DNA from: Spirosoma pollinicola
Lineage (GTDB): Bacteria; Bacteroidota; Bacteroidia; Cytophagales; Spirosomataceae
Assembly (NCBI RefSeq): GCF_002831565.1
Contig: NZ_CP025096.1
Coordinates: forward strand, 4,760,501-4,824,500
Direction: 5' to 3'
DNA: 64,000 nt
The position numbers were made by a program, and so were the translations under genes. Under the pieces are notes generated by a model. That model ran no database searches and was not told where the DNA came from. It saw only the letters and a program-made list of their open reading frames with translations. Shown here piece after piece: positions 17,821 through 27,640 of the stretch. Position 1 is the first letter of the stretch. Each line of letters opens with the position of its first letter.

Positions 17821-20800
17821 TCAAATTTTCTCAACCTGCAGGTATTTACCAGGCAGTTCTGGATTTGGTATAAACCAAGCTGGATTTCCATCTTTATCTC
17901 GCCCCAGTCTAGCCCCGTATGCAGGTGGTATATTAGCGGAGTAGTCCTTAATGTCTTCAGCTGGGCGACTACCAGAGGCATCTGAGCCGGGAAAGAACCC
18001 AGCTGCCAACAAAACGAGAACACTCTCCTTAAACTGATAAATAATGGTATCTATTTCCTGGTTCGTATGCGCTGCGGTCAGGAAACAAGGGAATCCATCC
18101 CAGATATGAATCCCTTTTTCCCGCATTACAGTGAAAAGAAGTTCAGAATAAGGAAATTCTTTAGTAAACTTTATCTTCCATAATGAACCAAAGTTAACTA
18201 TAAAAAGGGGTAATTGCCAGCCAGCGAGTACGTCGTTCATAGTCCTGACTAAGCGATTCGTCTTTTTTGTCAATTCTTGCTGTAGTTGCGGACCAGCGTC
18301 CTTCATATACTGTAAAGATGCTTTCGCAGCGGCCAGCGCCAGTGGGTGGCGAACAAATGTGCCGGCAAAATACGTCACGCCAACTTCAGGAATTGATTGA
18401 TCGCCATACTGCCAGAAGCCCCCATCAAGTGCATCCATGAACTCCCGCATACCGGCAATAACCCCAATAGGTAACCCGGCACTTACAACTTTCCCATATG
18501 TGGCCAGATCAGCCTTAATACCAAACATCGCCTGTGTGCCACCGGGATGCATTCGAAAACCCGTAATTACTTCGTCGAAAATTAACACCGTCCCCGACGC
18601 GGCCGTAATAGCCCGTACCTGTTTCAAAAAATCAATGGGCACAAATTCCGGCCGTCGGCTTTGCACAGGTTCAACCAATACGGCGGCCAGCTCATGCGCC
18701 CGCTCTTGAATAATACGAAGGCTCTCATCCGTACCATACTCCAAAATCAACATATTCTGCACCGATTCGGGCATGATGCCGGGTGCAGCCGGATAAGACG
18801 TTAACTTTTTGGTGCCTCTTACCAACACTTCATCGGCAATACCGTGGTAAGAACCAGAAAACGCTACGATCAGCGAACGGCCCGTTACGGTTCTCGCTAT
18901 ACGCATCGTTCCTAGAACAGCTTCTGAACCTGTGTTGCAAAGTGCAGCCCGCTCACTTCCGGTAAGCTCACAAATCAACTCGGTTACCTCGCCCGCCAAT
19001 TCGTGTTGCGGCCCAACCTCGTAGCCATACTCGATTTGCTCGTGTAGTACGGCTTTGATGAAGTCAGGTTGATAGCCGAATAAATTGGACCCAAAGCCGT
19101 TGAGTGCGTCTATGTATTCGTTTCCGTCAATATCCCACAAATGACTTCCTTTAGATCGATTCACCACTAATGGATACACAATCTCTTTGGTGAGCGGACG
19201 GAAACCTGACACGACCCGAGGGTCGGCCATGTGGCTCCGGTGTTGTTGCGCGTAGGCTTTACTACCCTTCGTTTTCTGATTATATCGTTGTGTTAGCTGA
19301 TTCAGAAACGCCTGCTGTTTATCTGTCAATTCCGACGCCTGACGCTCAATACGGGCGGTAGCTCCAAACGGTTTTCTACGTTCAGCCTCCTCTTCGGGTG
19401 TTAGGCTATTATCCGCTATAAACGGGAGTTTCGGTACAACAATAGGTTCTCTGCCAACCGGGGCGGGCACTGTAGAAACGGCAATTAAGGGTGCCTGAAC
19501 TGCGCTTCCCTGCAAGAGCAAAACCTGCCTGGCCATCAACTGCAACTGCTGGGAAAATAACCCTATTGCGGTATCATTAGCTGTGGGTAAAGTAGTGGCA
19601 CTCTGAGCAGGGACTTCTATATATTTTAGTGTTGATGGTGCCGACGTAAGTTGAGTTATCGGTTGCGGCTCATCGGCGGGCAACATCTGATCCAGATAAC
19701 CGGCTACCAGTTCGGGCGTTGTATAAGTAGATGTTAGTTGACGAAACGTAATTGGCAGATTAAATTCCTTTTTCAATCGTAATGCTACTTGAGTCAGTAA
19801 CAAGGAGTCGAAGCCAATTTCCAGAAAACGTTTAGTCGATGCGACCCCGGCCATGTCGATGCCGGACGCATCTTCCAATAATTGATTTACTTTTAAGAGT
19901 AAGGTATTTTTTCGCATAATGGTGGGTTCCTGTTGAGCAGCCCTGGCACCGTTTGTCTTATCAAATGTGGGCTCTACCTGATTTGGGGTCACAGGAGAGT
20001 AAGGCCGTGCGGCTTCCATGACAGGCTCAATCCAGTGCCTTTTCCGGTCGAAGGCATATGTTGGTAGTTTGATTCGGTTGCGTTTTTGTCCAGCGTAAAA
20101 TGCAGCCCAATTGGGTTCCAATCCGCTTACATAAAGCTGGCCAAGTGTAGTCAGAACGGACTGATAAGCCACTGCCGTGTCAGGTTGATTAGTTATGCCA
20201 GACAGGACAATAACGGGCTTCTTACCGGCTTGCTGCCGGGCAAGTGTAGCCGTTACATGGCCTGGTCCGATCTCCAGCAGCAGGGGGTTATCCAGCGAAA
20301 ACAGCGTGTCGAGTGCATCGGAAAAACGAATAGTTTCGCGCAGATGCCTGGCCCAGTAGTGTGGGTTGGTGGCCTCGTCATCGGTAAGCCAATCCCCTGT
20401 CAGCGTCGATACTACGGGTTTTTGGGGCCTGTTTAACCTAACCTCCTGCACCATAAGCGCAAATTCGTCGACAATGGGGTCCATCATCATCGAATGAAAG
20501 GCATGGCTGGTTACTAATGGCTGATTTGGTATTTCTCGCTCGTCCAGCAGCCGGGCAAAGTCAGCGATATGCTCATCGGGTCCGGCCACTACACAAAGGG
20601 TGTAGCTGTTCATTGCTGCCATTGAGAGCGTTGCAGGCAGCATGTCCAGCACAGCAGCCGCATCCATTCGTACTGATAGCATCCCTCCACGAGGCAATTT
20701 GCTCACCATCTCGCCACGTGCCGCAACGAGTTTCAGGGCATCCGGCAACGTAAAAACACCCGCCAGATGGGCAGCCACAAACTCACCGATACTGTGCCCG

Positions 20801-22461
20801 CAAAATATGGAAGGTTCGATACCCCAACTCATCCATAACTGCGCTAAGGCGTACTCGGTAACAAATAGGGCGGGTTGTGTATATCGCGTATTTCTAAGTC
20901 GCTGTTCGGCCTCTGCACTGGCGACATCCGGGTAGATAACCTGCCGAATATCAACTGGCAGATAATTCGCTAACAGGCTGGCACATTGATCGACAGCCTG
21001 CCGAAATACGGTTTCGCACTCATAAAGCGAACGACCCATATTGAGAAACTGCGCTCCCTGCCCCGGAAACAGAAAGACGACCTCTTCCGGGCTTCCATCT
21101 GTCCTGTTCGTACGGGTAGTTGTGAGAAGTTTAGAAGTCAACTCACAATGGGTCGACGCGACAACAAAGGCGCGTTGGGCAAAATCAGGGCGGGTTGTCT
21201 GAAGCGTAAATGCAATATCTGCCAAGTCTATTGACTTGTCCAGCTCGATTACGCTGGCCAGTTTTTGTGCGTAAGCAGTCTGGCTGGTCAACGTTCTGGC
21301 CGACCATGTTATGAGTTGAACCGGACGGGAAGTCGTCTGTAGCACCGATGCGTTTTCTGACTGGTCATTATAAATACCGGGCGTTTCGTGCTTAAACTCT
21401 TCAAGCACGACATGCACATTGGTACCGCCAACGCCAAACGAACTCACCCCCGCCCGACGTGGCCTGTATTCCGACGAATTCTGATCGGGCTGTTCCCACT
21501 CACGTAGCGTAGTATTGACAAAAAACGGGCTATTGGCAAAATCAATGACCGGATTTGGGGCATTAAAATAAAGTGACGCCGGAATTTGTTTGTAATATAA
21601 AGCAAGTACCGTTTTAATAAACCCGGCTACTCCGGCGGCCTGTGTCAGGTGGCCCATGTTACTTTTTATGGAACCGATGGCGCAAAACTGCTTTTGCGTC
21701 TGTTCGCCAAACGCCTGGGTTAAGCCCTCAATCTCAATTGGGTCGCCCAGCGGAGTGGCTGTTCCATGCGCTTCTACGTAACTAATAGTAGCCGCGTCGA
21801 TGTCGGCATCGGCAATGGCCATACGCACAGCCTCTGCCTGCCCATCGGCATTGGGGGCCGAAAAACTACCTTTACCCCCACCGTCATTATTGACGCCGAT
21901 GCCTTTAATGACCGCATAAATAGTATCGCCATCCTGCCGGGCTGCCTCCAGGCTTTTTAAAAGAACAACACCGGCCCCATCGCTAAAAACGGTTCCCTCA
22001 GCATCGGCATCAAACGACCGGCAATGTCCGTCGCGACTGAGCATAACGCCCTGCTGATACAGATGGCCACTATTAATAGGCGTGGTAATACTCGCACCTC
22101 CGGCCAGCGCAACATCGCACTGCCCGCTTCGAATACTCTGAACAGCCTGCGTTATGGCCAGTAAAGACGTTGAACACGCAGAATAGACACTTACCGCCGG
22201 GCCTTTTAAATTGAGTTGATAGGCCGTGCGCGATGCAATGTAATCTTTCTCGTTCAAAGTCATGACCTGAAACGCTCCAACCTGTTCAATCAGGTCTTTA
22301 TGCCCCAGTATGTTGTTCAGATAATAGGTATTGTTACCACTACCCGCAAACACACCAACCCGACCGGCATAGTGGTGCGGCAGGTATCCGGTTTGTTCGA
22401 GAGCCTCCCAGGCTATTTCCAGAAACACCCGTTGCTGGGGGTCCATTACGTTCGCAATCAA
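17821..22461 (-). CDS. PKS module KS(part)-AT-ACP-aminotransferase
   Basis: Second piece of the hybrid synthase (1546 residues from a TTG at 22461). KS domain at 1-355 lacks its first ~80 residues, which lie in the upstream frame; catalytic C96 (YSACSTS), H232 and H271 are intact. AT at about 460-760 has S557 in GHSIGE and HAFH (653-656), which indicates malonyl-CoA. ACP carries S886 in EIGFDSL. After a linker (930-1060) comes a class III PLP aminotransferase (1080-1500) with D1296 and PLP lysine K1324 (GKVVSAGLP), like the in-line aminotransferase of mycosubtilin MycA. No KR, DH or ER is present, so the beta-keto product would be aminated directly. A one-base shift separates this frame from the A-T-KS part. 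Confidence 0.85.
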   Translation of the reverse strand: MIANVMDPQQRVFLEIAWEALEQTGYLPHHYAGRVGVFAGSGNNTYYLNNILGHKDLIEQVGAFQVMTLNEKDYIASRTAYQLNLKGPAVSVYSACSTSLLAITQAVQSIRSGQCDVALAGGASITTPINSGHLYQQGVMLSRDGHCRSFDADAEGTVFSDGAGVVLLKSLEAARQDGDTIYAVIKGIGVNNDGGGKGSFSAPNADGQAEAVRMAIADADIDAATISYVEAHGTATPLGDPIEIEGLTQAFGEQTQKQFCAIGSIKSNMGHLTQAAGVAGFIKTVLALYYKQIPASLYFNAPNPVIDFANSPFFVNTTLREWEQPDQNSSEYRPRRAGVSSFGVGGTNVHVVLEEFKHETPGIYNDQSENASVLQTTSRPVQLITWSARTLTSQTAYAQKLASVIELDKSIDLADIAFTLQTTRPDFAQRAFVVASTHCELTSKLLTTTRTNRTDGSPEEVVFLFPGQGAQFLNMGRSLYECETVFRQAVDQCASLLANYLPVDIRQVIYPDVASAEAEQRLRNTRYTQPALFVTEYALAQLWMSWGIEPSIFCGHSIGEFVAAHLAGVFTLPDALKLVAARGEMVSKLPRGGMLSVRMDAAAVLDMLPATLSMAAMNSYTLCVVAGPDEHIADFARLLDEREIPNQPLVTSHAFHSMMMDPIVDEFALMVQEVRLNRPQKPVVSTLTGDWLTDDEATNPHYWARHLRETIRFSDALDTLFSLDNPLLLEIGPGHVTATLARQQAGKKPVIVLSGITNQPDTAVAYQSVLTTLGQLYVSGLEPNWAAFYAGQKRNRIKLPTYAFDRKRHWIEPVMEAARPYSPVTPNQVEPTFDKTNGARAAQQEPTIMRKNTLLLKVNQLLEDASGIDMAGVASTKRFLEIGFDSLLLTQVALRLKKEFNLPITFRQLTSTYTTPELVAGYLDQMLPADEPQPITQLTSAPSTLKYIEVPAQSATTLPTANDTAIGLFSQQLQLMARQVLLLQGSAVQAPLIAVSTVPAPVGREPIVVPKLPFIADNSLTPEEEAERRKPFGATARIERQASELTDKQQAFLNQLTQRYNQKTKGSKAYAQQHRSHMADPRVVSGFRPLTKEIVYPLVVNRSKGSHLWDIDGNEYIDALNGFGSNLFGYQPDFIKAVLHEQIEYGYEVGPQHELAGEVTELICELTGSERAALCNTGSEAVLGTMRIARTVTGRSLIVAFSGSYHGIADEVLVRGTKKLTSYPAAPGIMPESVQNMLILEYGTDESLRIIQERAHELAAVLVEPVQSRRPEFVPIDFLKQVRAITAASGTVLIFDEVITGFRMHPGGTQAMFGIKADLATYGKVVSAGLPIGVIAGMREFMDALDGGFWQYGDQSIPEVGVTYFAGTFVRHPLALAAAKASLQYMKDAGPQLQQELTKKTNRLVRTMNDVLAGWQLPLFIVNFGSLWKIKFTKEFPYSELLFTVMREKGIHIWDGFPCFLTAAHTNQEIDTIIYQFKESVLVLLAAGFFPGSDASGSRPAEDIKDYSANIPPAYGARLGRDKDGNPAWFIPNPELPGKYLQVEKI

Positions 22462-24557
22462 AGGCGATAGACCAAAAACTGTCCGTCGAATTGGTCAGCC
22501 TGATCAAGTACACCCCTTGCTTTTACATATAGAGGATCGTTTTTGAGGGTAGCCGGTATTGACGCATCAAGTTCGGCATCCGTGAAAAAGCGGGTTGTTT
22601 CTTTACCTTTTTTCAGAATATCCCACAATTCGTCAACCGTTCCTGCTCCCGGAAAACGACCAGTCATGCCAATAATGGCAATGTCGGTTTGAGGTATTTC
22701 AGAACGATGCTGCGCAGCTAGTTTGTTCGTATCTTCAGCCAAAACCCGATTCTGTTGGCTGGTCGATTTAGAATCAATATAGCTGGCGATGCCTGCAATG
22801 GTTGGATATTGGTAGAGTTTGGTAACAGGCAGAGTAACCTGCAACTGGTATAAAGCCGCCACGGTTTTCTGTGCCAGCAATGAATTTCCACCCAACTCAA
22901 AGAAGTTATCATCCAAACCAACCTTATCGACCTGTAGCAACTTACTCCAGACTTTGACTATCGTTTGCTGCAGGTTGGTTTTGGGCTTCCGGTAGGCCAC
23001 GCTCTGTTCCGGCCGATTACGACTCGGTGCAGGCAGTTGTTTCTTATCGACTTTCCCGCTGCTGGTTTCAGGAAACTCATCCATCCAGACAAAGGCAGTG
23101 GGCATCATGTATTCCGGCAATCGCTGCTCAAGTTCCCGGCGCACCGATACCGTATCTGTATAACCCGGCGATGCGATCACATAAGCCACCAGTTGCTTAT
23201 GCCCCTCAGTGTCTTCCCGCGCAATCACCACGGCCTGTTTTATGCCCGTGGTGTGATTCAGAATCACTTCCACTTCGCCTAATTCCACGCGGTGCCCCCT
23301 GATTTTCACCTGATCGTCCCGGCGGCCCAAAAACTCAATGCTCCCATCCGGCAACAAACGGCCTATATCACCTGTGCGATAAACACGCGTCGGTTCGCTT
23401 GTTTGGGGTATGGCTAACTCAATGAATTTTTCCTTCGTCAACGCTGGCTGGTTCAAATACCCTTCTGCCAGGCAGGCACCAAAGAAACAAAGCTCTCCAA
23501 TCTCCCCATCGGGCAGAATCGCCAGTGTTTCATCAACGATGACCAGCTTTACATTATCAATGGGTTTACCAATTGATGGCAGCAGAGGCCAGTCAGCAGC
23601 ATTACCAACCAATTTGAGTTGCGTCACAACATGGCACTCGGTCGGGCCATACTGATTGTATAAAATGCAGTTGGGTAGTTTTGAAAAAAAGTGGGCAATC
23701 TGAGGAGTAATCTTTAACTGCTCTCCTGCCGTCATAATTTCGTATAAACTGGCCGGAAACTGGTTAAGATTCTCGGCGGCTTCGGCCAGATATTGCAACG
23801 CTACAAATGGCAAAAATAGCCGATTGATCCGTTGCTCATCAATAAACTGCAAAAGGGCATTCAAATTCTGACGCAGCGTTTCATCCAATAAAACCAGGGT
23901 TCCACCTGTTGTTAGCGTAGCAAATATTTCCTGAAAGGAAACATCAAAACTTAAGGGAGCCAGCTGTAATGTCCGGGTTTTCTGAGCAGCATTCGACTGT
24001 TGCGACTGCCATTGCAACAGATTCTTAAGGGGCTCGTGGCCCATACAAACTCCCTTCGATTTTCCCGTCGAACCAGATGTGTAAAGCACATAGGCCGTAC
24101 TCCCCTGATTCGGTATAGGATTGAGCGCAGGTACATGCTGCTCATCAGATGCTATTGCAGTAAGGCCCAATTGCTCAAACAGGCGCTTATCCCGGGCGGT
24201 TGTCACGCTGGTATGCAAACCCGAATCAAGAATAATTTGGGTCAGGCGTGGCGCTGGATAAGCCGGATCGAGCGGTAAATACGCTTTACCTGCTTTCAAT
24301 ATAGCCAGCACACCAATGACCATCTCCAGATTGCGGTAGGTGCTTACCCCAATCAGTTTCGCGTCGAAGTCAGTTTGTAGAATACCCTGAGCAAGGTTAT
24401 CTGCCCGGTTAACTAACTGGCTATACGTCAACGTATGCTTTCCGGCGACAACAGCGATCTGGTCTGGATTTGCATGGGCAACCTGATCAACAAGCATATG
24501 AACGAGCGGTGGATTTAGGATATTCCACCGCTCGTTATTTTCATTAAAGACATGCAT
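22458..24557 (-). CDS. NRPS loading module A-T plus N-terminal part of the PKS KS domain
   Basis: First piece of the hybrid synthase (699 residues). There is no condensation domain, so it is a loading module: adenylation domain at about 15-520 (AYVLYTSGSTGKSKG, YRTGDIG, Lys in SSGKVDKK) and carrier domain at about 535-610 (FFELGGNSL). KS begins at about 625 with IAIIGMTGRFPGA and breaks off after FDGQF. Specificity residues read by eye as D-V-Q-F-M-A-Q-V-V-K, close to proline-type codes (DVQ-(L/F)-IAHVV). Adding one T in the run at 22474-22478 restores FFGLSPLIANVMDPQQ and joins it to the next frame, giving one protein of about 2240 residues. It begins 50 bases after the Wzc-like gene, in the same operon. 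Confidence 0.85.
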   Translation of the reverse strand: MHVFNENNERWNILNPPLVHMLVDQVAHANPDQIAVVAGKHTLTYSQLVNRADNLAQGILQTDFDAKLIGVSTYRNLEMVIGVLAILKAGKAYLPLDPAYPAPRLTQIILDSGLHTSVTTARDKRLFEQLGLTAIASDEQHVPALNPIPNQGSTAYVLYTSGSTGKSKGVCMGHEPLKNLLQWQSQQSNAAQKTRTLQLAPLSFDVSFQEIFATLTTGGTLVLLDETLRQNLNALLQFIDEQRINRLFLPFVALQYLAEAAENLNQFPASLYEIMTAGEQLKITPQIAHFFSKLPNCILYNQYGPTECHVVTQLKLVGNAADWPLLPSIGKPIDNVKLVIVDETLAILPDGEIGELCFFGACLAEGYLNQPALTKEKFIELAIPQTSEPTRVYRTGDIGRLLPDGSIEFLGRRDDQVKIRGHRVELGEVEVILNHTTGIKQAVVIAREDTEGHKQLVAYVIASPGYTDTVSVRRELEQRLPEYMMPTAFVWMDEFPETSSGKVDKKQLPAPSRNRPEQSVAYRKPKTNLQQTIVKVWSKLLQVDKVGLDDNFFELGGNSLLAQKTVAALYQLQVTLPVTKLYQYPTIAGIASYIDSKSTSQQNRVLAEDTNKLAAQHRSEIPQTDIAIIGMTGRFPGAGTVDELWDILKKGKETTRFFTDAELDASIPATLKNDPLYVKARGVLDQADQFDGQFLVYRL

Positions 24558-24607
24558 ACCGTACTGGATTAAGGAGGTGTGAGCAGTTCCTTACCCCACA
24601 AATAAGC

Positions 24608-25090
24608 TTACAGAATAGTACGCTGAAGTTGCGCAGAACGATCTGTTCCTGTGGGCATTTGCATCCCATCAGCCTGGCGTGGCACGTCTACGTAATTTCC
24701 TTCAACCCGGTTCAATACCGTTAATACGGGTTGATTGGTCACGCGGACGTACATGCTTAATAACTGTTTCTCCGCTCTTGCCCAGGGGCTGTTGGCGTCA
24801 ATAACCAGCAACGACAAGGCACTGCTTTTCAGCAAATAAACCGGAATCTGATTATTGATCAGAGCAGGTAATTCAAGAATGATGCGGTCATACTTCGTGC
24901 TATCGAAACCCTGATAATAGTCGAGCAGATAATCAATTCCTGACACATTCATAAAATCAGGACGCACCGTATATGGAAAAAACGTAATGTTCTTTAGTTG
25001 CTCTCGTTGTTCTCTGTTATTCTGCCGTGGGTAGCAATAAGCAACTTTCTGGTCGGCAATGTCATACAATTGAGTGAGGCCATTGGCAAT
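24608..25090 (-). pseudogene. C-terminal part of the Wzc-like protein, cut off by an in-frame TAG
   Basis: In the same frame as 25091-26797, directly after its TAG stop; about 160 residues, with a TTG at 25069 as the only plausible restart. It is the rest of the Wzc-type cytosolic ATPase domain, but its own motifs are also weak: YDRIILELPAL replaces the usual Walker B (IIIDTPP), the second Walker motif is not evident, and there is no Tyr-rich tail. It probably never worked as a tyrosine kinase. With the stop read through, the full protein would be about 730 residues, normal for Wzc/GumC fusions. Confidence 0.7.
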
Positions 25091-26797
25091 CTAGGTTTTG
25101 CCCTGTTTTGACCTGATGCTGAACAGCGTAACAATTGGCGGATAAGCTTTGGTGTTGTTCTGAGAGACCTCAATATTAATGGCATTGAAAAGTTGCTCAA
25201 ACATACTCCTCGATGCACGGGTCGTTCGAGAGTAAACGAGCGGCTTTTTAACCGTTGGAAACAGAGCCGTAACAGGCATGCCCACCATCGCTTCGGCTTG
25301 TTCCGGTGACTGAATTCGCTTATCCAGCCAGAAACGCAGGGCAGTCAACAGCAGCGCAATGAAGAGCCCAACACCTAATCCAATCGCTATTAATTGCACC
25401 CGTTTAGACGGTAGTGGCATAAGTGGAAAATCCGGCGCATCCATTATTTCAAGCGTGCCGCCAATAGCTACATCCTGCCGACGCGTGCGCGACTGATCGA
25501 CATTTTGCAATAAGTCGAGGTATTCTTTTTCGGCAACGGCCAGATCGCGGTTTAATTGGCGAAGTTGAGAGCCCAACGGACCGTACTCGTTCGTTTTTGC
25601 CTGGAATTCAGCCATGCGATTCTGGTACAACGCCAACCTGGCCGACGATTCTTCGTATTCCAGCGATTTAGTTAGTCGATCATTCGCCACCGTTTGTGTT
25701 GGCACAGCATCGGCGGAATTAGCCGTTGCATCATACTTTTGTGCGCTAACTTTAAGGTCTTCCTGAGCCTGAGCCACTGTGGCCTGCAACTGGGTTATTA
25801 CCTGTTTAGGCTGTCCATATGCCCTGGCATTGGCCAGTTTGCTTTCTGCGTCGGTTAATTTCTTTTGCTTGTCATTCAGGTCATTATTGGCCGAGCGAAT
25901 GCTGCCCTGCTGCCCCATACGCCGATTGAGCGCATCGAGCGATGCTTTAGCCGCATTCTTTCGCATCAACTCCTGACTGTATTCGTTTTTTAAGGCCTCG
26001 CGCGATGACGCTACAGTACGGGCTTCTTCATCATAATCCAGTACCTGATGCCTTGAACTAAAAGCCCGCAGGCTCGCTTCAGCCTGAGCCAGTTTCTCCT
26101 TGGCTTTTTGAAGCTTATCTTCGTAATAGCCTACAACTGAATTCGTTTCAGACGTCTTGAGTGTCGAGTACCGTTGATTTAATATATCGATGGCATAATG
26201 AAGCGTTCGCTGGGCCACCGCCGGATCGTCAGATTCATACTCCATCAACAGCACATCGTTTGTATTCTTGCGAGCGGTTGCTTTGATGTTTTCGGATAAA
26301 TGTTGACTGGAGTAGTAGGAGTCTGACTTAAGTAATAAGGTTTTTATCGGATTACTGGTCGATGCTTTTGCCAGGCTGTCTATAGTCCGATGCAGGAGTG
26401 CAGAATCTCCGGCAATGTAAAACAGGCTTTCATAGGCGGGCGTTATTACCTGGTGCAGTTTCTGAAAACCAGCCTCACCTAATATGAGTGTGTCGGGTTG
26501 CCGAAGACGCAAATGGTCGCTCAGAAGGCCAATACCGATCTGGAGCAGGGTTTCCCGCGAATTCAGGGTCGTCAGTATATTATCAAAGGCGCTGGCCGAC
26601 CGATCTGTATAGGAATTCTGTTTATCTGACAATAACGAATAACGCGATACCAGACCTGTGTACAGTGTTGCCTGCGATCTGTAAATCTTTGGTTCATTGC
26701 GCGTAACGTAAACTGCCGTACCTGCTGTTACACAGGGAATCAGAATAAACCAGAAAATATGCTGTTTTAGTACCCGCAAAAAGACCTCGGTTGACAT
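25091..26797 (-). CDS. Wzc/GumC-like polysaccharide co-polymerase, ends at TAG after the P-loop
   Basis: Inner-membrane chain-length/export co-polymerase of 568 residues. The first membrane helix is near the N-terminus (FWFILIPCVTAGTAVYV). A large periplasmic region with long coiled coils (about 200-440) follows, then a second helix at about 470-490 (IAIGLGVGLFIALLLTAL). The cytosolic part reaches a P-loop-like SKQGKT and stops at TAG (25091-25093), although the same frame continues for 160 codons. The P-loop also lacks the Glu normally before GKT. The co-polymerase part is complete without the ATPase domain. It lies between the TolC-like gene (9-base gap) and the hybrid synthase, and would couple polymerisation by the Wzy-like protein to export. 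Confidence 0.8.
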   Translation of the reverse strand: MSTEVFLRVLKQHIFWFILIPCVTAGTAVYVTRNEPKIYRSQATLYTGLVSRYSLLSDKQNSYTDRSASAFDNILTTLNSRETLLQIGIGLLSDHLRLRQPDTLILGEAGFQKLHQVITPAYESLFYIAGDSALLHRTIDSLAKASTSNPIKTLLLKSDSYYSSQHLSENIKATARKNTNDVLLMEYESDDPAVAQRTLHYAIDILNQRYSTLKTSETNSVVGYYEDKLQKAKEKLAQAEASLRAFSSRHQVLDYDEEARTVASSREALKNEYSQELMRKNAAKASLDALNRRMGQQGSIRSANNDLNDKQKKLTDAESKLANARAYGQPKQVITQLQATVAQAQEDLKVSAQKYDATANSADAVPTQTVANDRLTKSLEYEESSARLALYQNRMAEFQAKTNEYGPLGSQLRQLNRDLAVAEKEYLDLLQNVDQSRTRRQDVAIGGTLEIMDAPDFPLMPLPSKRVQLIAIGLGVGLFIALLLTALRFWLDKRIQSPEQAEAMVGMPVTALFPTVKKPLVYSRTTRASRSMFEQLFNAINIEVSQNNTKAYPPIVTLFSIRSKQGKT

Positions 26798-26806
26798 ACA
26801 AGTCGT

Positions 26807-27640
26807 TTAGTTACGTTTCAACCGCTGAATAGGCATACCCACCAGCGCTTCAAAATAGTGTACGTTCTTTAGAAAATTCCCCTTCACCAGTTCCGATGCC
26901 GATTTAGCCTGCACATACCGGCTGGTTATGGTTGCCATATTTTCGGCTGTAATCCGTCCTTTTTGAATTTCTGCTTCAGCCACCCGAAGCGATGCCAGTG
27001 AAGCCTGTTCATCAATAAGGTTGATTTTTAAGAGTTGCTGAGTCGTAATCATATCCTGGTAAATACCAATCAGATCACGTTTCAATTGCAGCTCAAGAAT
27101 TTCCTTCTGAACAACCGATGCCCGGTAATTTGAGTAGGCCTGCCGTACCTGGTGTTTTCGCCCAAACAGTTCATAAAGCGGTAGCCTGACATCCACCCCA
27201 ACCCGATACCCATTGGCGATCTGACCGAGGGCATCACGGCCGGTAATTGTTGTGGTACCCGAAGAAATAATCGACTGAGTTCCGGTCGAGTAATTTGCAA
27301 AGCCGGCTACGTTCTGCAGAATCTGAACTTTGGCAACCTCATAGGACGAGCTAAGTGAATTAGATACCTCATTCTGGTATTTAATGAGTGGTGAATGCGC
27401 CACCGCTACTTTCATAATGTCGTCAAATGGCATCAATTGAACGGCTATATCCTGATTGATATCAAGATATAAGGTGTCGTCTGCCAGACCGGAAGAAGGG
27501 CCAAAAGAAACCAGTCCCCGCCCACCCCTGCTTTGCCCGAATGAGGCTGTGAATGCAAGCAGTCCAATTATTAAAAAAAGGCTGGTCCTGACTTGAAAGC
27601 CAAATTTTACGGTGAATACACTACTATTTATCCTGAACAT
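26807..27640 (-). CDS. TolC-family outer-membrane protein, short form
   Basis: Exported protein of 277 residues: signal peptide (hydrophobic 18-34, cleavage after SFGQ), then helical segments with patterns of the outer membrane efflux protein family, for example LPLYELFGRKHQVRQAY and a long helix with many Gln/Ala near the C-terminus. Canonical TolC proteins have two repeats and 420-480 residues; this is about one repeat plus linker, so it would need more copies per channel or be a truncated form. No frame continuation is visible beyond the stop at 26807. Placed just upstream of the Wzc-like gene, it could be the outer-membrane exit for the polysaccharide. Confidence 0.7.
   Translation of the reverse strand: MFRINSSVFTVKFGFQVRTSLFLIIGLLAFTASFGQSRGGRGLVSFGPSSGLADDTLYLDINQDIAVQLMPFDDIMKVAVAHSPLIKYQNEVSNSLSSSYEVAKVQILQNVAGFANYSTGTQSIISSGTTTITGRDALGQIANGYRVGVDVRLPLYELFGRKHQVRQAYSNYRASVVQKEILELQLKRDLIGIYQDMITTQQLLKINLIDEQASLASLRVAEAEIQKGRITAENMATITSRYVQAKSASELVKGNFLKNVHYFEALVGMPIQRLKRN

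Noticed and set aside
22458-22461. TTGA overlap as true translational coupling of two separate proteins
   Set aside because: The junction falls inside the KS domain between conserved blocks, and one added base restores the family sequence, so a frame break is the better reading.
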